NCBI GenBank assembly: GCA_020249775.1
Contig: JADCFA010000016.1
Coordinates: 1-64,000, forward strand
DNA: 64,000 nucleotides
Source: Roseomonas sp.
GTDB lineage: Bacteria > Pseudomonadota > Alphaproteobacteria > Acetobacterales > Acetobacteraceae
Direction: 5' to 3'
Below the pieces are notes generated by a model. The model was not told the origin of the DNA. It made no database searches and saw nothing but the letters and a program-made list of their open reading frames with translations. Shown piece after piece: positions 7,878 to 16,635 of the stretch; the first letter of the stretch is position 1; every line of letters begins with the position of its first letter. A program made the translations under genes and the position numbers.

Positions 7878-9683
7878 TTATGGCGTTGCCGCCGTATCTT
7901 CGGCCATATCGGCCCCATCTTCACCCCGGCGCAAGGCGCCAAGGGCTTCGGTAAGGCGGATCAGCCTTTGCTGCGCCGCCGGGTCATTCGTGGCGGCGAA
8001 GCTTTCCGCCGCCGCCTTCTGGTCTTCAAGCAAAGCCGCCTCTCCGCGCAGCCTCAGGAAGAAATGCCAGAAGCCTTCCTCTACCTCCCGCGGCAGCGCA
8101 TCGGGGCGCGCCGCTTGGGGCAGGGCCTCAGCGCCAAGCGCCCAGGCCGCAGCATCCGCCAAACCTTCAGTTGCGAGGTGGGATAGCAGGGCCTGAGAGT
8201 CAAGGCGCTGAGGGTCCATAGGCCAGGACAGAATGGCGCTTTGCAGCCGCCGTGCCGGGCCTTCGGGCAGGTCAAGCAGGCCAAAGGCTTCTTCAATCTG
8301 CGGCAGCAGCCAGGGGTGGCGGAGCAGAATGGCGATCAGAATGCGCGCCTGGGCAGTGCGGATGGCGGGCGCGACCAGGGCAGGGCGAGTGATGCGCTGC
8401 GCTGGCGCGGCGCGGCCGGGCTGACGGCGCGTGGCGGCAAAGAAGCGATCGAGCAAAGCCTGGCGATATTCCCCGGCCAAGGCGCGGTCCGTAATGGTGG
8501 CGGCGGCGGCGACCAGGCGGTTGCGCGCGGCGGCGCGTTGTTCCGGGCTCGCCATCGGTTGGCCTTCCAACAGCAGGCCGTAAAGCGCTTCTGAGAGGGG
8601 CCGCGCGCCATCCAACACGGCCTGGAAGGCGGCTTTGCCGCCCTTGGCGATCAGCGTATCGGGGTCTTCCCCCGCCGGCAGGGTCGCCAGCTTCAGGCTG
8701 CGTTCGGCGCTGATCAGCGGCAGGGCGGCTTCCGCAACACGGGCAGCGGCCCGGGCGCCGGCGGCATCGCCATCAAAACACAGCACCGGTTCGGGCGATA
8801 GGCGCCATAATTCCTGCAACTGATCTTCCGTGAGCGCGGTGCCAAGCGGCGCCACCGCCCCGGTGAAGCCCGCCTGATGGAGCGCGATCACATCCATATA
8901 GCCTTCAACCGCCACCACCGAGGCACCGCGAAAAGCGCCTTCCCGCGCGCGGTCCAGCCCGTAAAGCGCATAGCGTTTGCGAAACAGCGGCGTTTCCGGG
9001 CTGTTGATGTATTTCGGCTGACCATCGCCCAGAATGCGCCCGCCAAAGGCAATCACGCGCCCGCGCCGGTCCCGGATGGGGAACATGACGCGGTTGAAGA
9101 AAAAATCGCGCGGCGCTTCATCGCCTTCGGGCGCCTTCAGCAGGCCGGCTTCGATGAGTTGCGCGGTTTCGAACGCATCCTGCTTCAAATCCGCCTGCAA
9201 GGCGCCGCGCCCCGCGCCCGCCCAGCCGAGGCCGAAGCCCTGAATGGTATCCTCGGTCAGGCCGCGGCGGCGGAGGTATTCCAAAGCCGGGCGGCCTTCC
9301 GGCAGGCGGAGCCGGCGCTGAAACGCGGCGCTGGCCGCTTCCATAACAGTGTGGAGGTCCCGCGCCTGGCGGGCGCGTTCGGCATCGCGCGGGGCGAGTT
9401 TGGGGACATCGAGCCCTGCTTCGCTGGCCAGGCGTTCCACCGCTTCCATGAATTGCGCGCCTTCGGCCCGCATGACGAAGGTAACGGCATCCCCATGGGC
9501 GCCGCAGCCAAAGCAGTGGAAGTGGTCGTCATAAACGTAGAAAGACGGCGTCTTTTCCCCATGAAAGGGGCAGCAGCCCTTCCAGTTACGCCCGGATTTG
9601 AGCAGCCGCGTCTTCCGCCCGATCAGACCGGGCAGGGGCGTGCGGGCGCGAAGCTCATCAAGGAAACCGGGGGGCAGGGCCAT
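7878..9683 (-). CDS. dnaG: DNA primase
   Basis: Synthesises RNA primers at the replication fork; 601 residues. The CHC2 zinc-binding domain has Cys38, His41, Cys57 and Cys60, followed by the toprim core with VVAVEGYMDVIAL and LCFDGDAAGARAA, and a C-terminal DnaB-interaction region. The first 24 codons plus 25 bases upstream (9612-9708) occur again at 10404-10500. Because of that duplication only 25 bases of native upstream DNA remain in front of this start. The original promoter lies beyond an inserted gene in the same orientation, and dnaG expression may depend on read-through. Confidence 0.97.
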   Translation of the reverse strand: MALPPGFLDELRARTPLPGLIGRKTRLLKSGRNWKGCCPFHGEKTPSFYVYDDHFHCFGCGAHGDAVTFVMRAEGAQFMEAVERLASEAGLDVPKLAPRDAERARQARDLHTVMEAASAAFQRRLRLPEGRPALEYLRRRGLTEDTIQGFGLGWAGAGRGALQADLKQDAFETAQLIEAGLLKAPEGDEAPRDFFFNRVMFPIRDRRGRVIAFGGRILGDGQPKYINSPETPLFRKRYALYGLDRAREGAFRGASVVAVEGYMDVIALHQAGFTGAVAPLGTALTEDQLQELWRLSPEPVLCFDGDAAGARAAARVAEAALPLISAERSLKLATLPAGEDPDTLIAKGGKAAFQAVLDGARPLSEALYGLLLEGQPMASPEQRAAARNRLVAAAATITDRALAGEYRQALLDRFFAATRRQPGRAAPAQRITRPALVAPAIRTAQARILIAILLRHPWLLPQIEEAFGLLDLPEGPARRLQSAILSWPMDPQRLDSQALLSHLATEGLADAAAWALGAEALPQAARPDALPREVEEGFWHFFLRLRGEAALLEDQKAAAESFAATNDPAAQQRLIRLTEALGALRRGEDGADMAEDTAATP

Positions 9684-9708
9684 GGCGAGGGGGTAGGATA
9701 TACCTTTG
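9612..9708 (-). repeat. 97-bp direct repeat, copy A (5' end of dnaG)
   Basis: Identical to 10404-10500 except at 9648 and 9692 (95 of 97 bases; offset exactly 792). It covers the first 24 codons of dnaG and 25 bases upstream including the ribosome-binding site. Copy A belongs to the intact primase gene. Confidence 0.97.
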
Positions 9709-9746
9709 ATGGGAAAAGTGGACTCGGGCGGGGGCGTCGGATCATG

Positions 9747-10322
9747 TCATTGGCAGTCAAAGCCGTTTGGCGTGGGGCGACCCGTCATGGCGCTTAGCTT
9801 TCTGAACAGGTCCTCCACCGCGCTTTGCCCCTCAACGGTATCAAACAGATGTTTGTCCGTTTCGACTAATTTTTGGCTTGCATCCGCACAGGCCACTCCC
9901 AACTCCTCAGCACCTAATCGTGCTAAGGACTCATCCATTTGTCGTCGCAGCCGGGACCGCGCATCAACGCCATAGAGCGCTTCAAATCGGCCCTCACCAA
10001 GTGAAACGCCTCGGCTCACAAAACCCGCCAGTCTTTCTGGCAATGGAACACGACAAACACTACCGACGACTTCGAAGAGACGTAGGCGGGAAAGAAAGAA
10101 ACTGAAGCACGCTTCGGCTTGGCCTTCGGGGGGCTGGCCCGAATTATCTTGCGTCAAATGAAAGCTTTTTGCACTCATCAGCGGGTCCGCTATCGAGGAG
10201 AAGGCAGAGCTAACAGAGCGTGTCCCAATTTCGGAATGCCATGACTGCGCGAACATCGAGCTAAAGCTTCCCTGGAAGGTCAGGCAAAGCGCAATCAGCG
10301 CGATCCGACGGGCATTCTGCAT
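9747..10322 (-). CDS. Hypothetical exported protein inserted before dnaG
   Basis: Unrecognised protein of 191 residues. The N-terminus (RRIALIALCLTFQGSFSSMFAQ) is a signal peptide with probable cleavage after FAQ, so it is exported. The mature part is mostly helical and charged, with RLRRQMDESLARLGAEE and a short amphipathic C-terminal helix. Composition is less GC-rich than the neighbours. The frame is open without a stop back to the dnaG start codon of repeat copy B (10475). A 242-residue chimera starting with the first 24 residues of DnaG is therefore also possible, and it would use the native dnaG ribosome-binding site. The internal ATG 10322 is preferred because the signal peptide starts there, though its own ribosome-binding site is weak. 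Confidence 0.6.
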   Translation of the reverse strand: MQNARRIALIALCLTFQGSFSSMFAQSWHSEIGTRSVSSAFSSIADPLMSAKSFHLTQDNSGQPPEGQAEACFSFFLSRLRLFEVVGSVCRVPLPERLAGFVSRGVSLGEGRFEALYGVDARSRLRRQMDESLARLGAEELGVACADASQKLVETDKHLFDTVEGQSAVEDLFRKLSAMTGRPTPNGFDCQ

Positions 10323-10403
10323 GGTCTTTATCCGAAGTTTTTGCCAAAGCGAAAGTGGTTCTCTGTTTTGCCAAGCCCTATATCGCTGCCTTGAGTTTTG
10401 GAC

Positions 10404-10500
10404 CTTCCGCCCGATCAGACCGGGCAGGGGCGTGCGGGCACGAAGCTCATCAAGGAAACCGGGGGGCAGGGCCATGGCGAGGGTGTAGGATATACCTTTG
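10404..10500 (-). repeat. 97-bp direct repeat, copy B (truncated dnaG 5' end)
   Basis: Second copy of the dnaG start region, differing from copy A at 10440 and 10484. It retains the ribosome-binding site, the start codon at 10475 and 24 codons, then diverges abruptly at 10404. It lies next to the presumed original upstream region of dnaG (10501-10645). Confidence 0.97.
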
Positions 10501-10645
10501 CAGGAAAAAAATAGAGCACAGGCGTGGGGCCAAAAAAACACCCCCTATAAATAGGAGAGTCGTTTTTACCATGCTTGGGGCTCTGGTTTGCGCCCAGGCA
10601 GCAAGGCGGCTATCCCGGCCCACCTATTTTTGAAGGAACGCGACC

Positions 10646-10864
10646 ATGACCCCCGCCGAACGCGCCGCCGTGCAGGCGCATCTGCGCAAGCTTTTCAGCA
10701 ACCCCCGCATTCAGGTGACCGCGCCGGACCGCCCCAAGGGCAGTGTGGAGCTCAAAATCGGCAATGAATTCATCGGCACCGTCCACCGCGACGCGGAAGA
10801 TGGCGATGTTTCCTATGCCGTGCAGATCGTGGTGCTGGCGGAAGATTTACAGGACAACGACTAG
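10646..10864 (+). CDS. DUF3126 family protein
   Basis: A small protein of 72 residues, full length for DUF3126, an alphaproteobacterial family of unknown function. The conserved features are IQVTAPDRPKGSVELKIGNEFIGT in the middle and DGDVSYAVQIVVL near the end. GAAGGAACGC precedes the ATG. It is divergent from dnaG and convergent with the yqeY homologue, an arrangement often seen in this class. Confidence 0.88.
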   Translation: MTPAERAAVQAHLRKLFSNPRIQVTAPDRPKGSVELKIGNEFIGTVHRDAEDGDVSYAVQIVVLAEDLQDND

Positions 10865-10887
10865 GTAGCGCCGGGCGCGAGCCGGGG

Positions 10888-11349
10888 TTAGCCCCCCAGC
10901 CGCGCCTTCACCATCGGCCCGGCCTTGGCCATATCCAGGGCTGCGGCGTGGCGGGATTTCAGCACCGCCATCACCTTGCCCATATCCTTGATGGAAGCCG
11001 CCCCCGCTTCCGCCACCGCCGCATCAACCGCGGCAGCCATGGCAGCATCATCCATCTGCTGCGGCAGGAAGCCTTCAATCACGGCGATTTCGGCTTCTTC
11101 CTTCGCCGCCAATTCAGGGCGATTGCCCTGGCGGTACAAATCCACACTTTCGCGCCGGGATTTCGCCATCCCGCGCAGCATAGCGATGATCTGATCATCC
11201 GGCACGCCCGGGTCCTGCGGCGTCTTGCGCGCGGCGATATCGGTATCCTTCAGCTTGGCCATGATCATGCGCATGGTGGAGGTTGTGGCCGCATCCTTGG
11301 CGAGCATCGCGGTCTTCAGGGCATCGGTGAAACGGGCGCGGAGTTCCAT
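10888..11349 (-). CDS. GatB/YqeY domain protein
   Basis: A 153-residue protein of the YqeY family, homologous to the C-terminal tRNA-binding tail domain of the GatB amidotransferase subunit. Typical blocks are MRMIMAKLKDTDIA, QIIAMLRGMAKSRRESVDLY and EEAEIAVIEGFLPQQM. Its role is not established; it is thought to touch tRNA-dependent amidation or stress. AAGGAA lies 9 bases before the start. It is the only gene in its small transcription unit. Confidence 0.92.
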   Translation of the reverse strand: MELRARFTDALKTAMLAKDAATTSTMRMIMAKLKDTDIAARKTPQDPGVPDDQIIAMLRGMAKSRRESVDLYRQGNRPELAAKEEAEIAVIEGFLPQQMDDAAMAAAVDAAVAEAGAASIKDMGKVMAVLKSRHAAALDMAKAGPMVKARLGG

Positions 11350-11416
11350 GGGCTTATTCCTTCAATCTGGGCCGCGCTTATAGCAAAGCGGGGCCGGCGG
11401 GCCAGGGTGGGGCGGG

Positions 11417-11632
11417 TCAGGTGGCCCTGATCGCCTCGATCAATTTCGGCTCCCGCGCCAGCAGCTTCATCAGCAGCAGCGTCGGGCGGCTCCGCGGCGC
11501 CTTACCATGTTCGTTTTTGCAGAAGCTGTTTGGCGAACCCGTCAGCAAAAGACTCGCATCCTTCTGCGTCAGGCCGGCCACTTTGCATAGCTGCTTCGCC
11601 ATGGTCATGGCGGCATCAAGCAGAAAGGCCAC
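11417..11632 (-). CDS. Small HTH protein, MqsA/YgiT-like DNA-binding domain
   Basis: A 71-residue ORF starting at GTG 11632. The segment LTQKDASLLLTGSPNSFCKN followed by EHGKAPRSRPTLLLMKLL resembles the helix-turn-helix of MqsA-type antitoxins (LTQ-x-EAA-x-LFGG...F-x-x-YE-x-GK...LLKLL). The zinc-binding N-terminal domain of MqsA is absent and no toxin gene adjoins it. An upstream ATG at 11688 with a strong GGAGG runs in another frame, so an ancestral longer gene may have been shortened by a frameshift. A bidirectional-coding artefact remains possible because the opposite strand is also open here. Confidence 0.45.
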   Translation of the reverse strand: MAFLLDAAMTMAKQLCKVAGLTQKDASLLLTGSPNSFCKNEHGKAPRSRPTLLLMKLLAREPKLIEAIRAT

Positions 11633-11707
11633 TTGAATGGCTGGCAGATCATGACCGCCAATGCAAAACGCCGGATCATAAGAACGGCTTCCTCCGTGTT
11701 ATCAGCG

Positions 11708-11742
11708 ATAAAAAACCGCGCAGGATAGGTCCCGCGCGGTTT
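11708..11742 (-). terminator. Rho-independent terminator of glnK-amtB
   Basis: On the minus strand a 13-bp stem with one mismatch (AAACCGCGCGGGA paired with TCCTGCGCGGTTT) and a 4-base loop is followed by a T tract. It lies 25 bases beyond the amtB stop codon. Confidence 0.85.
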
Positions 11743-11767
11743 CTGTTTGGGTATTGCGCCTCAAAGA

Positions 11768-13102
11768 TTAATTGATACGCTCACCATGCAGCGCGACATC
11801 AAGGCCTTCGCGCTCTTCTTCTTCGCTCACGCGCAGGCCGACGATGACATCAGTGATCTTGAGCAGGATCCAGGTGGCAATCGCGGTATAGACCATGGTC
11901 GCGGCCACAGCGATCACCTGCTTGATGAATTGCTCCATCCCACCTGAAGACCCCTCCGGCAGCGCGGTGGTGGCGGAAAGCGGGCCATAGGCCAGGAAGC
12001 CCACCAGCAGGGCGCCGACAATGCCGCAAATGCCATGCACACCAAAGGCATCCAGGCTGTCATCATATTTGAGCGCGCGCTTCAGCACCGTGGAACCCCA
12101 ATAGCCCGCCACACCGGCAACCAGGCCGATGATCAGCGCGCTGCCCGGCAGCACGAAGCCCGAAGCAGGCGTAATGGCGACCAATCCCGCCACCGCGCCG
12201 GAAATTGCACCCAGCACGGAAGGCTTGCCCTTGCCGATCCATTCCGCCAGCGTCCAGGACAGAACAGCCGCCGCCGCGCCGATTTGCGTGACCAGCATGG
12301 CCATGCCCGCACGGCCGCCGGAAGAACCAACCGCAGACCCGGCATTGAAACCGAACCAACCCACCCAGAGCAGGCCCGCACCAATCACGGCCAAGCCAAG
12401 ATTGAAGGGTGAGAGGTTTTCCGAGCCATAGCCGATGCGCTTGCCAAGCACGATGGCAGCGACAAGCCCCGCCACGCCGGCATTGATATGCACCACGGTG
12501 CCGCCCGCGAAATCCAGCGCGCCGAGCTCGAAAATCCAGCCATTCGGATGCCAGACCCAATGCGCAACCGGGGAATAGACCAGCAAGGTCCAAAGCCCGA
12601 CGAACACCAGCAGCGCCGAGAATTTCATGCGATCCGCAACCGCGCCCGTGATCAGCGCCGCGGTAATGATGGCGAAGGTCATCTGGAAGGTCAGGAAGAT
12701 GGATTCCGGAATGGTGGTGGCCACCGCCGCATCGCCTGATCCCAGCGTAAAGGGCTTGTCCCAATTCTCAGCCAGGCCGCCCAGGAAGAAGCGGGAGAAA
12801 TCGCCGATCCAGGCATTGCCCTCACCAAAGGCAAGGCTATAGCCGGCAATCATCCACAGCACGGAAACCAGCGCGCAAATGGAAAAGGACTGCATCATGG
12901 TGGCAAGCACATTCTTCTTGCGAACCATGCCGGCATAAAACAGCGCCACGCCCGGCACCGTCATCATCAGCACCAAAGCGGTGCTCACCAGCATCCAGGC
13001 AGCATCACCGGTATCAACCTTTGCCTCATCACCGGCAAAGGCGGGTGCGGCGGCCAGGCCAAGGAAAGCCGCGGCCATACCGCAGCGAGCGAGGAACCTC
13101 AT
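11768..13102 (-). CDS. amtB: Ammonium transporter AmtB
   Basis: Inner-membrane ammonium channel of 444 residues. A cleavable signal peptide (MRFLARCGMAAAFLGLAAAPAFA) precedes the mature N-terminus. Family blocks include MVRKKNVLATMMQ, FAGGTVVHINAGVAGLVAA and GVHGICGIVGALLVG, giving 11 predicted helices with the twin pore His. The start at 13102 is chosen because AAGGGA sits upstream and the signal peptide begins there; longer versions run back into glnK. It follows glnK closely, the universal pairing in which GlnK blocks AmtB when nitrogen is plentiful. Confidence 0.97.
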   Translation of the reverse strand: MRFLARCGMAAAFLGLAAAPAFAGDEAKVDTGDAAWMLVSTALVLMMTVPGVALFYAGMVRKKNVLATMMQSFSICALVSVLWMIAGYSLAFGEGNAWIGDFSRFFLGGLAENWDKPFTLGSGDAAVATTIPESIFLTFQMTFAIITAALITGAVADRMKFSALLVFVGLWTLLVYSPVAHWVWHPNGWIFELGALDFAGGTVVHINAGVAGLVAAIVLGKRIGYGSENLSPFNLGLAVIGAGLLWVGWFGFNAGSAVGSSGGRAGMAMLVTQIGAAAAVLSWTLAEWIGKGKPSVLGAISGAVAGLVAITPASGFVLPGSALIIGLVAGVAGYWGSTVLKRALKYDDSLDAFGVHGICGIVGALLVGFLAYGPLSATTALPEGSSGGMEQFIKQVIAVAATMVYTAIATWILLKITDVIVGLRVSEEEEREGLDVALHGERIN

Positions 13103-13140
13103 GGGTTGTCCCTTCTTTTGCAAAGTTTCGGAATTCGGGC

Positions 13141-13578
<438 letters not shown>

Positions 13579-13612
13579 TCAGGCGATGGCAGGGCCTTAT
13601 CCGCCCATAAAC

Positions 13613-13650
13613 TGCACAGATGCATATTTTCTGTGCATTATTTGGGGTGC
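13613..13650 (-). promoter_or_regulatory. Possible NtrC enhancer sites
   Basis: TGCACAGA (13613-13620) and TCTGTGCA (13630-13637) form an 8-bp perfect inverted repeat. An adjoining TGCATTATTTGGGGTGC (13634-13650) resembles the NtrC box TGCAC-N-ATTTTGGTGCA. The sites are 60-115 bases upstream of the sigma-54 element, the normal enhancer position. They also lie 50-85 bases before the divergent hydroxylase gene. Confidence 0.45.
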
Positions 13651-13697
13651 TGTTTTAAGGCTTGGTCGCCCCCCTAAGCCCCGGTAGACTGCGCGGC

Positions 13698-14933
13698 ATG
13701 AAAACCTCCCAGGATGTAGATGTTTGCGTGGTGGGTGCCGGGCCGGTCGGCGCCACCCTGGCCGCCAGGTTGGCCGGCGCCGGGGTCAGGACCGCGGTGG
13801 TTGACGCGGCCCCCCTGCCGCCCATGGAAATGCCCGCCTTTGATGGCCGCGCCTATGCCATTGCATTGACCTCCAAACGGCTGCTGGACGCCAGCGGCGT
13901 TTGGGAAAGGCTGCCGGTGGAACCCTGCCCCATCCTTGGCATTCGCGTGGCCGATGGCCGGCCGGGTGATGCGCCATCTTCGCTCTCACTGCATTTCGAT
14001 CATGCGGCACTTGGTCATGATCCCTTTGGCTGGATGGTAGAGGCACGGTCGCTCCGCATCGCGCTCAATGCCCATTTGCCGCAATTGGCCAATCTTACGG
14101 TGCATGCGCCCGCCAAGGCCGAGGTCACGCGGGATGCTGATGGTACGACCATCACGCTTTCATCGGGCACGCAATTCCGCGCCCGGCTGGTGGTCGGCGC
14201 CGAGGGGCGCAATAGCCCGCTGCGCGCCGCTGCCGGGATTCGCGTTTCCCGGCTGGATTACCATTGCATGGGCATTGTCGGGTCCATCGCGCATGAAAAG
14301 CCGCATCGCAATATGGCGCTTGAGCAATTCCTGCCCCATGGCCCCTTCGCCCAATTGCCCATGCCGCCATTGCCAGACCATCCCCATGTGAGCGCCATTG
14401 TCTGGACCGACAAGACCGCGATTGCGGAGCGTTGCCTCGCCATGGATGATGCTGCCTATGGGCGCGAAATCGCGCGGCGCCTTGGCGGGCATTTGGGCGC
14501 CGTGAAGCCGATTGGCCGGCGCTGGTCCTATCCGCTCTCGGCCATGCATGCCGCACGCTATGTGGACACACGCATGGCGCTGGTGGGCGATGCCGCGCAT
14601 GGCATTCACCCGATTGCGGGCCAGGGGCTCAATCTTGGCTTTCGTGATGTGGATGCGCTGGCTGCGCTGGTGATTGAAGCTGTGGCGCGCGGTGATGACC
14701 CCGGCGCCGAAGCGCTGCTGGCGCGCTACCAGGCCAAGCGCCGGCCCGATAGCCTGCTGATGCTGGGTGCGACCCATGCGCTGGAACGGCTCTTCGCCAA
14801 TGACATCGCCCCCATCCGCATCGCGCGCCGGCTTGGCATTGCCGCGGTGGACCGCCTGCCCAGGCTCAAGAATTTCTTTGCGCGGCAAGCGATGGGGATG
14901 AATTCATCTGCGGGGGCGCTGATCGGGAGGTAA
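13698..14933 (+). CDS. UbiH/COQ6-family FAD-dependent hydroxylase
   Basis: Flavoprotein monooxygenase of 411 residues, probably acting on the ubiquinone ring. The N-terminal dinucleotide motif VCVVGAGPVGATLAARLAGAG binds FAD, a DG-type motif RLVVGAEGRNSPLR lies near residue 168, and the GD motif MALVGDAAHGIHPIAGQGLN is near residue 295. Start ATG 13698 is preferred over 13662 because the Rossmann strand follows it at the usual distance. UbiH, UbiF and UbiI cannot be told apart from sequence alone. It stands alone, divergent from glnK. Confidence 0.9.
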   Translation: MKTSQDVDVCVVGAGPVGATLAARLAGAGVRTAVVDAAPLPPMEMPAFDGRAYAIALTSKRLLDASGVWERLPVEPCPILGIRVADGRPGDAPSSLSLHFDHAALGHDPFGWMVEARSLRIALNAHLPQLANLTVHAPAKAEVTRDADGTTITLSSGTQFRARLVVGAEGRNSPLRAAAGIRVSRLDYHCMGIVGSIAHEKPHRNMALEQFLPHGPFAQLPMPPLPDHPHVSAIVWTDKTAIAERCLAMDDAAYGREIARRLGGHLGAVKPIGRRWSYPLSAMHAARYVDTRMALVGDAAHGIHPIAGQGLNLGFRDVDALAALVIEAVARGDDPGAEALLARYQAKRRPDSLLMLGATHALERLFANDIAPIRIARRLGIAAVDRLPRLKNFFARQAMGMNSSAGALIGR

Positions 14934-15019
14934 AAAGCCGCGTCGCTCCACCAGCGATTGACGCACCTGCCCGCAAGCCGCCATCCTGCTTCCGAAATCT
15001 GGAAGAAAGGGTGACTGCA

Positions 15020-16618
15020 ATGGAAATGAATCGCCGGGCCTTGCTGCTGACCTCCGCCGCTTTGGCCGCCAATGTTGTCGCGCCGGAAGCCGCCTTTGCG
15101 CAGGAACAACCGCGTCGGGGGGGCATCATGACGGTGCATTTCCCAACCGAACAGCGCATCCTGAACCCAAGCCTGCAGGCTTCCACCGGTGTTTACATCG
15201 TGGGTGGCAAAATCCAGGAACCGCTGGTGGATTTGGATGCCGCCGGCAATCCCGCGCCTTGCCTGGCCGAATCCTGGGAAGCGACGCCGGATGGCAAGAC
15301 CATCACCTTCAAGCTGCGCCAGGGAGTGACTTGGCATGATGGGCGGCCCTTCACCTCGGCGGATGTGCAATTCACCGCCATGGAGATGTGGAAGAAGATC
15401 CTGAATTACGGCACGACGCTGCAATTATTCCTGGAAGCGGTGGACACACCAGACGCGCATACCGCGATCTTCCGCTACAGCCGCCCCATGCCGCTGAACC
15501 TGCTGCTGCGCGCGCTGCCTGATCTTGGCTATGTGTCCGCCAAGCACATTTATGAAGGGACGGATATTCGCCAAAACCCGGCCAATACGGCGCCCATGGG
15601 CACTGGGCCTTTCCGCTTTGTGCAATATGAACGCGGGCAATTCATCATTGCCGATCGCAATCCGAATTACTGGCGCAATAACCTGCCCTATCTGGACCGC
15701 GTGGTCTGGCGTGTGGTGTCGGACCGTTCGGCGGCGGCAGCACAGATGGAATCCGGGCAATTGCTGTTCAGCCCTTTCTCGGCACTTTCCATCGCTGATT
15801 TCACGCGCCTTGGCCGCGACCCGCGTTTTGAAGTGACCACGCGCGGCAATGAAGGTAATGCGCGGACGAATACGCTGGAATTCAATTTCCGCAATCCGAT
15901 CCTGGCCGATATCCGCGTGCGCCGCGCCATTGCGCATGCACTCGATATCCCCTTCTTCATTGAAAACTTCCTTGGCCCCTTCGCCAAGGTTGGCACGGGG
16001 CCGATCCCCACCACCTCGCCCGATTTCTATCCGCCAAATATGCCGCAATACCCCTTCAACCGCGCCCAGGCGAACCGCCTGCTGGATGAGGCCGGGCATC
16101 GGCGCGGCGCGGGCGGTGTGCGCTTCAACCTGCGCCTGACGCCAGCACCTTGGGGCGAGGATATTGCGCTATGGTCCACCTTCATTCAGCAATCATTGAA
16201 TGAGGTCGGCATCCGCGTTGAAATCGTGCGCCTCGATGCGGCGGGATTCCTGCGCACCGTCTATAATGACTGGAATTTCGATCTGGCGACCGGCTGGCAC
16301 CAGTATCGCAATGACCCTGCGGTTTCCACCACCGTCTGGTATCGTTCCGGCCAGCCGCGTGGCGCACCCTGGACCAATCAATGGGGCTGGACGGATGAGG
16401 AAACGGACCGCGTGATTGACGCTGCCGCAACCGAATTGGATCCCGCGCGGCGCAAGGCGCTTTATGCCGATTTCGTCCGGCGGGCGAATACGGAATTGCC
16501 GCTTTGGATGCCGATTGAACAGATTTTTGTTTCGGTCATCAATCGGCGTATGCGCAATCATTCCAATACGCCGCGCTGGGCGTCTTCATCCTGGCACGAT
16601 CTCTGGCTCGCTTCCTGA
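15020..16618 (+). CDS. ABC transporter substrate-binding protein, family 5
   Basis: Periplasmic solute receptor of 532 residues, the SBP_bac_5 family that binds peptides, nickel or related solutes. The signal peptide has twin arginines (NRRALLLTSAALAANVVAPEAAFA). Conserved blocks are PCLAESWEATPDGKTITFKLRQGVTWHDGRPFTSADV, the family signature, and RIRRAI-like VRRAIAHALD further on. ATG 15020 has GGAAGAAAGG 9 bases upstream. It is the first gene of a four-gene operon with two permeases and a double ATPase. The substrate cannot be read from the sequence. Confidence 0.93.
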   Translation: MEMNRRALLLTSAALAANVVAPEAAFAQEQPRRGGIMTVHFPTEQRILNPSLQASTGVYIVGGKIQEPLVDLDAAGNPAPCLAESWEATPDGKTITFKLRQGVTWHDGRPFTSADVQFTAMEMWKKILNYGTTLQLFLEAVDTPDAHTAIFRYSRPMPLNLLLRALPDLGYVSAKHIYEGTDIRQNPANTAPMGTGPFRFVQYERGQFIIADRNPNYWRNNLPYLDRVVWRVVSDRSAAAAQMESGQLLFSPFSALSIADFTRLGRDPRFEVTTRGNEGNARTNTLEFNFRNPILADIRVRRAIAHALDIPFFIENFLGPFAKVGTGPIPTTSPDFYPPNMPQYPFNRAQANRLLDEAGHRRGAGGVRFNLRLTPAPWGEDIALWSTFIQQSLNEVGIRVEIVRLDAAGFLRTVYNDWNFDLATGWHQYRNDPAVSTTVWYRSGQPRGAPWTNQWGWTDEETDRVIDAAATELDPARRKALYADFVRRANTELPLWMPIEQIFVSVINRRMRNHSNTPRWASSSWHDLWLAS

Positions 16619-16635
16619 CGCGCGCCTGATTTCTG

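Noticed and set aside
9709-10403. A complete integrative element with its own integrase between the dnaG repeats
   Set aside because: Only one plausible gene fits in the insert, and no recombinase motif is visible on either strand.
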